Positions 9,926 through 17,129 of a stretch of 64,000 nucleotides of DNA are shown piece by piece. Within the stretch, counting starts at the first letter, position 1; each line of letters opens with the position of its first letter. The position numbers and the translations under genes are program-made. This DNA comes from Cymbomonas tetramitiformis (lineage: Eukaryota; Chlorophyta; Pyramimonadophyceae; Pyramimonadales; Pyramimonadaceae). The DNA lies in NCBI GenBank assembly GCA_001247695.2, contig LGRX02035078.1:1-64000 (forward strand), read 5' to 3'. The notes below the pieces were generated by a model, which searched no databases, was not told the DNA's origin, and saw only the letters and a list, made by a program, of their open reading frames with translations.

Positions 9926-10267
9926 TATTGGAATTTGCAGTGTCTGCTGATCAATTTGGTGTAAAGACTGACTGTGTAGGGTCACCATAGCCTACTGGAG
10001 GTCAAACCCTAAAGGAACCCTGACACACACTAAGATAAGGGCCTGAAACCCTACAGTGTATAGTGCAGACCAGGACCGTAGGACCAAATAGACAGACAAC
10101 AATCTAGATCTGATGATCTGATCCGACAGTCTCAAAGAGATCAAGCTCGATGTGACAGTAACTCTAGAAAGCCGCGAGCTGTATTCGCGGTTTTTAGACT
10201 ACACTTTGCCAATCTTTCAGCGAGTCGCTGTGATTGGGCAGAAAGCATTCACGGCGTTTGGCGTTTC
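9926..10267 (+). repeat. Copia X 3' LTR, left part (continues at 23558-23641)
   Basis: It starts TATTGGAATTTGCAGTG after a GAAGGGG polypurine tract. It is interrupted at 10267/10268 by copia Y, which duplicated GTTTC. The remaining 84 bp of the LTR lie at 23558-23641, ending CAGCAACA. Confidence 0.75.
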
Positions 10268-10678
10268 TGTTGGAATCTGCAGTGTCTGCTGATCAGTTTG
10301 ATGTAAAGCATGACTGTCTAGGCCCTGTACAGCAGTCAGGATGATCAAACCCTGAAGAAACCCTGAAGAAACCCTATGAAACCCTTAGATCTAGATCTAG
10401 ATCTGCTGAACTAATCGTGGCCGTTGGATCACATGATGACCATCGGCAAGACACAGTGTGTAATAGTTCACGGCCCATCGCAGACGTGTCACTGCAGTCG
10501 TTATGAACTTGGCAGTGGCACGTCATAACTAACTAAATAGCGAACTTTCACTTAGACTGGCCAATCAGTAATGATGGCGCGCAAATGTTCGTGGCGTTTC
10601 GAGCTGCGAACTGGTATATCTTTTGATAATGAAAGTTAGCGCTTGCTTTTGCAAATTACCCGACTCTGAATTCCAAAA
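10268..10678 (+). repeat. Copia Y 5' LTR
   Basis: 411 bp, TGTTGGAATCTGCAG to GAATTCCAAAA. It contains telomere-like AAACCCT runs and AGATCT repeats near its middle. It lies immediately upstream of the primer site. Confidence 0.9.
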
Positions 10679-10692
10679 GGTTATGGGCCCAC
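10679..10692 (+). promoter_or_regulatory. Copia Y primer-binding site (half tRNA-iMet)
   Basis: GGTTATGGGCCCAC is complementary to the anticodon arm (GUGGGCCCAUAACC) of a plant-type initiator tRNA-Met. This is the half-tRNA priming mode known for Drosophila copia and Ty5. Confidence 0.75.
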
Positions 10693-10761
10693 TTACGTTG
10701 TAAGTGAGGATCCATTTTTGTTTATCACGCAAATTTTCCGCTGCGCGTAAGAGAATTCACT

Positions 10762-11849
10762 ATGGTCAAAGGGAAGAGCTACAGCCAAGCTGCGACACCG
10801 CCACCTTCTGGTAGCGCGCCAGAATATGAAGTGTCCTATTCTGGCGAGTCGTCTTCGCGAGATGTTATGCTGAGTAACCAGCAGGAGGATATCTCGGCGC
10901 TTAAGGATATGGTGAAAGGTTTGAGTGCTCAGCTCTTCAACCTGAGCAACCTTCATCAACCAGGCCTCAACGCCGCTCCTGTCCCTGAGGACAAGCATCT
11001 ACCTTTGTCGCCCGCTGGTGGGCAACGTCCTTTACCTAGTCTTTCTTATATGACTAAGGGGCTTTCCGCGGACTCGCACTTTTCTGGTAAATCTGACCAG
11101 GAAGGAAATTGGGACGAGTTTTGTTCGAGAATTAAGCCTTCTTTACGCCACCCTTCTCTAGCACTGTTGCTTTCGGCGTCTACTCCGCTCCAAGAGGTGA
11201 GGGAGGATAAACATTATCTTGAGGAAGCGAATGAACTGTTTTATGACTTCCTCTGCCGTGTTACCACGGGTACTGCGAACGCTCTTGTTCGCAGCTACGA
11301 AGAACATTCTGACGGTCACGGAGCTTGGCGGGAACTGGCCCAATTGCGACACAACACCAGCGCTGTCTACTTCATCACTCAGGTGGACAGGCTGCTGTCG
11401 CTACCGAATCAACTCTCGAGACTTGCCCCTCCTCTCTCCACGTTTTTGGAGTCGAAGGAGACAATTCGTCGTATACGCGAATACTCCGCGAATACGCGCG
11501 TTACTCCTTCTGGCAAGGCTCTGTGTATGGAGACGGTTGAGACCATCTTTTCTGCCATGGCTATTGTACGACTGCACCCACACTATATGCTCGTCAAGTC
11601 CAAATTTATGTCTGAGGCCATGCCGACCGTGAGTGTGCTGTCGGCCCAAGTAGCATCTCACTACGACACCATACTCGCCCCGCGCGCTGGTGTAGCGCAA
11701 ACTGCCCACGCGCTGCATACTCAATCTGAGACTGCTGGTGCCATCGCTGACGACAGGCGTAAGCAGGAGGAGGGGAAGCGAAAGCTGCTGGCTGTCAAGG
11801 TACCGTGCCCTGTGTGTCACAGACGCGGGCACTCTGCTAAGGACTGTTT
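10762..11849 (+). pseudogene. Copia Y gag, 5' part (interrupted by PAT2)
   Basis: The start is the first ATG after the leader, about 70 nt past the primer site. The protein has a Ser-rich N-terminus, a helical Gag core (for example DSHFSGKSDQEGNWDEF and RVTTGTANALVRSYEEHSDG) and a CCHC zinc knuckle CPVCHRRGHSAKDC just before the break. Gag coats the RNA in cytoplasmic particles. PAT2 is inserted after the second base of the Phe codon following the knuckle. The frame resumes in phase at 17130, so gag and pol formed one ORF before insertion. The same Gag, with differences, is in copia Z. Confidence 0.85.
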
Positions 11850-12012
11850 TGTTCAAATTGGAGTGCAACAGAATTTTTGTGGTTTCAGACTTTCAGAATC
11901 CGTGACTCCTGCTGCAGTAGAGCCGAATGACACATGTAGCTCCGTGACACAAACAGGATGTACAAGTAGCCACGAAGCGACACGCCTGTTCAGCTCTGTT
12001 CCTTTTGCTCTT
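11850..12012 (+). repeat. PAT2 terminal repeat A1
   Basis: It starts TGTTCAAATTGGAGTGCAAC and ends CTGTTCCTTTTGCTCTT. It is repeated as A2 at 16774-16936. Confidence 0.9.
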
Positions 12013-12272
12013 GCAAACAGGAACTTCACGGGTACCTACGGTACTCTGTGAGGCACACTGCAAATCCGATTTTGTAATTTTCTTCACCTGTTTCACCGGT
12101 AAAACAGTAGAGTAGGTAGTGACTAGACCACTTGGTTGTACGATGGCGATCGAACGACGACAGGAGATCTGACAGTGAAGTCGCGGGGACGGCGTTACGA
12201 CTTCAAACGACGGCTTCACAGCGACTACGACAGTACGATTGACTTCACTGTTACTCCTCTGAGGGAGAGAGA

Positions 12273-13277
12273 ATGGCTGGTTCTTCGAAGAGCAAGTCTG
12301 CAGAGGATTTCCCTCCCCTCCCGGCGAAGCCAGACATCGGGCAGGCTTCCCCTTCCCCGGCAGCACCGTCCACTCAGGACGTGCTGTTACAACAAATTCT
12401 GACAATGCAAAAGCAGCAGGGGGAGCTGCTTGAGATGCAGAGGCAGCAGGCAGAGGATCATCGACTGCTGCGTGCTGAGCTTCAACGTCAAGCACAGATC
12501 AACGTTGAGCTGGAGGCGAAGGTGGCAGCGAAGCCTGGGACTTCTGACCCGGAATCCGCAGCCAAGTCCGCCAAGCAACTTCTGGAGAGAAGGAAGAAGC
12601 TGGACTACGTGCCAGCAGCCTCCGTCAACCCGTTTCCACCGAGGCCGGCGACACTGACAACGAGGATGCCGCAGTTGTACGACCTGCACGGCAGCAAGAC
12701 GTACGACGCGCTCTCCAAGAAGTCCAACTCTTCGATGAAGTACGAGTGCATGGTTCTGGCTCCAGCGCTGTCTTACTTGCACGACGTGGTGAACGCGTGC
12801 AACCAGGCGTTGGACATGAACGATGACTGCGAATTGACGCTGAGAGAATGGCAAAAACACTGCCACGAAGTTACCAACTCGGTCCACGGCATTTACGCGT
12901 TGCTTTGCAACCGCTGGACGATGCTGGAACTGCGCGGGCAGCTGGAGCAGGAGCCTGGTTCTTCGCAGCGTGGAGGATCAGACGCTCTACGCGCAAAGCC
13001 GCAGTTCGTGGAGGACAGGGTGTACCAGGCAGCAGACGGCGTGGTGGCGGACGAGGTGTTGCAGCAATGGCTGAACGACTTCGACAAGAACCGCGGCAGG
13101 GCGATGCTGAACATCACGTCAAAGAACGCAGCGAGCGCGGAAACGCGGGTTGTAAAAGATCCACGGGACCGCGACCGCTGGAAGGAGCGTAAGAACAAGG
13201 AGAAGGACGGTACGAAGCAGCCTACCGACAAAGGCGGCGGCAAAGGCCGGGGCGGAACGCCCGCGGCCGATGCGTGA
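12273..13277 (+). CDS. PAT2 ORF1, gag-like protein
   Basis: A 334-residue protein. Residues about 1-35 are Pro/Ser-rich. Residues about 38-75 are Gln-rich and helical, likely a coiled coil (LLQQILTMQKQQGELLEM). The central and C-terminal part contains NSVHGIYALLCNRWTMLELR and LQQWLNDFDKNRGRAML, conserved in PAT1. The tail is Lys/Gly-rich and probably binds nucleic acid. No CCHC knuckle is present. The first ATG follows the A1 repeat and a leader of about 260 nt. The stop overlaps the start of the RT frame as TGATG (13275-13279), suggesting termination-reinitiation. Its role is inferred to be RNA packaging. Confidence 0.8.
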   Translation: MAGSSKSKSAEDFPPLPAKPDIGQASPSPAAPSTQDVLLQQILTMQKQQGELLEMQRQQAEDHRLLRAELQRQAQINVELEAKVAAKPGTSDPESAAKSAKQLLERRKKLDYVPAASVNPFPPRPATLTTRMPQLYDLHGSKTYDALSKKSNSSMKYECMVLAPALSYLHDVVNACNQALDMNDDCELTLREWQKHCHEVTNSVHGIYALLCNRWTMLELRGQLEQEPGSSQRGGSDALRAKPQFVEDRVYQAADGVVADEVLQQWLNDFDKNRGRAMLNITSKNAASAETRVVKDPRDRDRWKERKNKEKDGTKQPTDKGGGKGRGGTPAADA

Positions 13278-14437
13278 TGTGCGTGCCGCCACCCCGTCCA
13301 GCGCAACAGCCCTCTCCGGGCGCTGGACGGGGAAAACTCACCGTGCAACAGCAGGTGAGACAGCGGAGGGGAGCATGGCGCGCGGCGGGCGCCAGTTCCG
13401 AGGTGATGCAATGGATTACTCACGGGGTGAAGTTGAGGTGGAAGCGCAAGCCTCCGCCTCCGTTCGACCACGGGGTGTCACTGAGGGATGCTACGCGGCA
13501 GCAGCAGGTGTGGCTGGACGCGGAGAAGGAGAGGCTGCTGGAGAACGGTGCCTGGACGAGAGCGGCGAGAAGATCTCACGTTTCTCGCGCTTTTTTAGTG
13601 TCAAAACCGAGTACGAACAAGTGGAGACTGGTGGTGGACTTCCGATGGCTGAACCAGTGGTGTGTGAAAAATCGTGTGAAGATGGAGACGCTGAAGAAAC
13701 TAAGGAGACTGGCGAAACCGGGCGACTGGTGCTTCAGCTTCGCCCTCCAGGACGGTTTTCACGCGCTGGGAATCCACCCGGACTTCCAGAAGTTCATGCA
13801 GTTCGACCTGCAAGGGGACCTGCTTCAATGTTCAGCGATGCCGTTCGGATGGAGCGACGCTCCGAGAGTTTTCTGCAAGTGCGTACGCGTGATGGTGGAG
13901 GCTTTGCGTTCTCCACAGGCAGCGGAGGATCGCAGAGAAATCAAGAGACTGCGGGACGGTTCCGCAGTACGACAGCGATGGTCAGTCCGTCGCAGGACCG
14001 GTGGTGCTGGCGGGGACGCGAACCGTCACAGCGGAATGCGAGTACTACCGTACATGGACGATTTTCTGGTGCTAGTCGACTCTCAGCGAGATGGCTTTCT
14101 GCGTCGAGAAAAAGTTCAACTGGTGCTTCATCGACTTGGCCTACGGCGGAACGAGAAGAAGGGCCACTGGGAGCCTACGCAGGTGGTGGAGCACCTCGGG
14201 CTGGGGGTGGACCTGAAGCTGGGACAATTCCGTGTGACAGAACGACGGGTGCACAAAATCCACACCAAGGCGAAGGAGATCCTGTGCGACGCAGCGAGAA
14301 ATCGGAGGTGGATTCCTGCCAGGAGACTGGCGTCCTTCACGGGACTCTGCCAATCCGTGTACTTGGCAGTACCAGCGGCGCGGCTCTACCTACGGGAGCT
14401 CTACTTTGTGCTGGCGGCAGCTGGGGAGCGAAGGTAA
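13277..14437 (+). CDS. PAT2 ORF2, reverse transcriptase
   Basis: 386 residues from the ATG that overlaps the ORF1 stop. Motifs in order: WRLVVDFRWLNQW (fingers), DWCFSFALQDGFHALGIHP (palm A, in which the second Asp lies), QCSAMPFGWSDAPRVFCK (motif B), the catalytic YMDDFLVLV (about 14050-14076), VVEHLGLGVDLK (motif D/E) and a thumb ending YLAVPAARLYLRELYFVLA. The RT copies element RNA. The frame stops at 14435-14437, and the homologous protein continues in another frame as RNase H, so either a frameshift mutation or ribosomal shifting lies at about 14408-14435. PAT1 has the same order but a destroyed YMDD box. Confidence 0.85.
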   Translation: MCVPPPRPAQQPSPGAGRGKLTVQQQVRQRRGAWRAAGASSEVMQWITHGVKLRWKRKPPPPFDHGVSLRDATRQQQVWLDAEKERLLENGAWTRAARRSHVSRAFLVSKPSTNKWRLVVDFRWLNQWCVKNRVKMETLKKLRRLAKPGDWCFSFALQDGFHALGIHPDFQKFMQFDLQGDLLQCSAMPFGWSDAPRVFCKCVRVMVEALRSPQAAEDRREIKRLRDGSAVRQRWSVRRRTGGAGGDANRHSGMRVLPYMDDFLVLVDSQRDGFLRREKVQLVLHRLGLRRNEKKGHWEPTQVVEHLGLGVDLKLGQFRVTERRVHKIHTKAKEILCDAARNRRWIPARRLASFTGLCQSVYLAVPAARLYLRELYFVLAAAGERR

Positions 14438-15333
14438 AAATCTCGCGTTCAGCTCGGGGGGACTTAGAATGGTGGTCCAGGCTGCCTGTGATGAGCAGGT
14501 GGAACGGGCGCAAGATCTGGAGATCCCCGACGAGAGCGAAGGTGCACACGGACTCTTCGATGACAGCGTGGGGAGGAGTGCTGAACCTGAAGTTCCCCGC
14601 GCGAGGTTTCTGGCCAGACGAGATGCGCTGCTGGCACATTACACACCTGGAGCTGGAGGCCGTGTACAAGACCGTACAGGCGTTCCTGCAGGAGCTGGAG
14701 GGCAAGGTCGTACGACTCTACTGCGACAACCAGGCGGTGGTGGCGATGCTGTCACACTTCACCTCCAGAAACCCGGACCTGATGAGGAGAATGAGGAGAC
14801 TCTGGGTGCTACTGGATCTGCACGACATCGAGTTGCAGGCTCGGTACATCCGCAGCGAGGCCAACGTGTGGGCCGACAACCTTTCGCGTTGCGAGGATTT
14901 GGACGACTGGAGGCTGAATCGGGACTGGTTCGTGTGGGCCAACAAGCAGTGGGGGCCCTACACAGTCGACCGGTTCGCTTCCGAGATCTCCGCGCAGCTT
15001 CCTCGGTACTACGCTGCGTGGAAAGACCCGAAGTGCGAAGGTGTGGACTCTCTGACGTACGACTGGCGGGGGGAGAACAATTGGGTGAACCCCCCGTGGG
15101 CGCTGCTGGACGAGGTGGCGCACAAGCTGCGGGAGGAGGGGGCCGCTGCTACGGTGGTGGCTCCGTACTGGCCGGGACAGTCCTGGTTCAGGGAGCTGGA
15201 AGCCCTGGCCACCGAGGTGGTGATCATGCCACGGCGCAGGGACCTGTTCACTCCGAGCAGGCTGGGAGGGTCCGAGCTGCTCGGGCCCTCAAAATGGGAC
15301 GCTGTGATGTTCCTCATCGAGGCGCGCCCGTGA
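14420..15333 (+). CDS. PAT2 RNase H plus methyltransferase-like domain
   Basis: The frame has no obvious ATG and probably continues the RT by a shift. RNase H residues are seen in KVHTDSSMTAWGGVLNL (first Asp), HITHLELEAVYKTV (Glu), RLYCDNQAVVAML (Asp) and VWADNLSR (Asp). Then comes a second module: TVDRFASEISAQLPRYYA, DPKCEGVDSL, NNWVNPPWALLDEVAHKL (NPPW at 15088-15099) and ATVVAPYWPGQSWF. A FAS motif followed by NPPW is the signature of adenine-N6-methyltransferase-like folds, and DIRS elements are known to carry a Dam-like domain after RNase H. Activity is unproven. It ends at TGA 15331-15333. Confidence 0.75.
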
Positions 15334-16694
15334 GTTACTACGCTGCTGAAGTACGAAGAAGCTCTGCTACGAGTACGACAGCAAGCAAGGTGACCGTGGG
15401 TACGAAAATCGAGGTGTTCTGGGAGGACGATGACTGCTTCTACCCGGGTGTGGTGAAGGAGTTCAACGAGGACGGGAAGGCGCACGTGCTGTACGACGAC
15501 GGCGACGAGGAGACGCTAGACTTGTCCGAAGAGAACTTCAAAATTATCAACAGCACGGACGAGACAACAGACGCGGACGGCGAGAACACCGAGCGGAGCA
15601 GCGGAGGCAACTACGAAGAGTACAAGCGCGGTGGTGCTGTACAAAATTTCCTCACGCGCTCACTTTGTGAGCGGTGGAGGGGTGAGTTGGGACCTTCCCG
15701 GCTCACCGAACTGGCGGTGTCGATGCAGCAAAAGGCACTGCTGGACACGACGAAGGACAACTACGGACCGAAGGCGCGGCGATTCATTTTATTTTGTGAG
15801 CTGCACCAACGGCCGTGGCTGCCAGCGTCGGAGGCGACTGTGTTGCTGTACATCGCCTCTCTGTTGGAGGACGGGAACATCCAGTCGGCATCATTACAGC
15901 CGTACCTGTCCGCCATCAACAACTACCACGAGGACCTTGGTCACCCTGGACCGGCGAAGGGGCGCTCTGTGACCCGAGCTGTGAAGGGGATGGCAGCCAT
16001 CCAGGCGGAGCTGGCCGTGCAGGAGGAGAACACCGAGACCCAGCGGACGTGGCTGCCAGCAGCACACGTACGACGGGTGCACGAAGCAGCGCTGAAGTTA
16101 AATCCGAGATCGCCTGAGGAGCTGCAGCTACTGAGAGCCTTTACCTACGTGGTGGTGGCCTTCGTGACCTTCGGCAGACCGGACACGGGGACCTCGTTGT
16201 CACGGAAGCACGTTCATTGTGGCGACGATGAGTTCTCAGTGGTGCTGCTGAAGGAGAAGGGACGGCGACACCATCGAGTGAAGCGGCGCCTTACGATCCC
16301 CTGGAAGGGGGTGGCTCTGTTGAGGGAGCTGATCGAGCACTGGGAGTTCTACCGTGACACAGCTTGGAGCATTTCTGCGAAGACTCAACCTGACGGCTAC
16401 TGGCTGCTACCCGAGGACCCGAAGAACTTCAAGGCTTCCGTGGCAAACGACTGGATTGGTCTAGCTCTCAGCGAGCTGGACTGCAGACCTCCTGAAGGAG
16501 GTCACTTTTCTGCACGCAGCACCCGGAAGGGTGCCACGACGTGTGCTCGAGCTGTGGGTGTTGCAATGGAGAAAGTGTGCTTCCTGGGAGGCTGGTCACA
16601 GTTCTCTTCGGCAGTGCAACACTACATCGACCCGACAGCTCTGAGGGACACAGACATGGACTACTACTTCGCTTGGTTAACATGGTCACAGTGA
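15330..16694 (+). CDS. PAT2 Tudor-like domain plus tyrosine recombinase
   Basis: About 454 codons; the frame overlaps the previous stop (CCCGTGAGT) and has no early ATG. A Tudor/Agenet-like domain occupies about 15390-15545: KVTVGTKIEVFWEDDDCFYP, then KAHVLYDDGDEETLDLSEENF. It is the barrel type that in other proteins reads methylated histone tails. The recombinase follows: a SAM-like N-terminal core-binding part (YLSAINNYHEDLGHPGPAKG), then the catalytic part with AFVTFGRPDTGTSL (Arg I), KEKGRRHHRVKRRLTIP, ARSTRKG (HxxR box with His replaced by Arg at 16515-16517), GGWSQFSSA and Tyr in QHYIDPTA (16623-16625). The enzyme would insert circular cDNA. Confidence 0.8.
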   Translation: MSYYAAEVRRSSATSTTASKVTVGTKIEVFWEDDDCFYPGVVKEFNEDGKAHVLYDDGDEETLDLSEENFKIINSTDETTDADGENTERSSGGNYEEYKRGGAVQNFLTRSLCERWRGELGPSRLTELAVSMQQKALLDTTKDNYGPKARRFILFCELHQRPWLPASEATVLLYIASLLEDGNIQSASLQPYLSAINNYHEDLGHPGPAKGRSVTRAVKGMAAIQAELAVQEENTETQRTWLPAAHVRRVHEAALKLNPRSPEELQLLRAFTYVVVAFVTFGRPDTGTSLSRKHVHCGDDEFSVVLLKEKGRRHHRVKRRLTIPWKGVALLRELIEHWEFYRDTAWSISAKTQPDGYWLLPEDPKNFKASVANDWIGLALSELDCRPPEGGHFSARSTRKGATTCARAVGVAMEKVCFLGGWSQFSSAVQHYIDPTALRDTDMDYYFAWLTWSQ

Positions 16695-16743
16695 CAGAGA
16701 TCAGATTTCTTGTGTGTGCCTCACAGTTTCATCTTTGGTTTCA

Positions 16744-16936
16744 TGGCAAATGAGGATTCGAGCAAAAGAGAAATGTTCAAATTGGAGTGCAACAGAATTT
16801 TTGTGGTTTCAGACTTTCAGAATCCGTGACTCCTGCTGCAGTAGAGCCGAATGACACATGTAGCTCCGTGACACAAACAGGATGTACAAGTAGCCACGAA
16901 GCGACACGCCTGTTCAGCTCTGTTCCTTTTGCTCTT
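16744..16936 (+). repeat. PAT2 internal repeat B1-A2
   Basis: B1 (16744-16773, TGGCAAATGAGGATTCGAGC...) is fused directly to A2 (16774-16936). In PAT-like elements the B1A2 junction reproduces the circle junction and is used to regenerate the ends during reverse transcription. Confidence 0.9.
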
Positions 16937-17099
16937 CCCACCGCTCCCGACCCAGAGGACTCTTTCCTTTTGGTGACGTGCACAGACAGTCTGGACATCT
17001 CATCAAAAACATGAATTTAGAAAGCATGTAAAAAGCACAAAATGCATTTTAAACACTTTACAAAATCATTTTAATGAAATGTATTGCAGTGCCTGCCTT

Positions 17100-17129
17100 T
17101 GGCAAATGAGGATTCGAGCAAAAGAGAAA
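17100..17129 (+). repeat. PAT2 terminal repeat B2
   Basis: 30 bp, identical to B1, ending GAGAAA. The interrupted copia Y gag resumes at 17130 with CATCAAGAACGTCGAG. Confidence 0.9.

Larger units (their letters stand above)
11850..17129 (+). mobile_element. PAT2: full-length tyrosine-recombinase retrotransposon
   Basis: 5280 bp with split direct repeats: A1 11850-12012, A2 16774-16936 (163 bp, by eye identical), B1 16744-16773 and B2 17100-17129 (30 bp). Removing it restores copia Y gag exactly, with no target-site duplication. That is expected for insertion of a circular DNA by a tyrosine recombinase and not for a DDE integrase. Gene order is gag-like ORF1, RT, RNase H plus methyltransferase-like domain, then Tudor-like plus recombinase, all on the plus strand. 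Confidence 0.9.

Noticed and set aside
11859..12051. Extension of copia Y gag into 11850-12051 as a real C-terminus
   Set aside because: This is readthrough into PAT2 repeat A1; the same sequence recurs at 16774 outside any gag.
15330..16694. Phage integrase or prophage
   Set aside because: A tyrosine recombinase is present, but its neighbours are RT, RNase H and split direct repeats; this is a DIRS/PAT-like retrotransposon.
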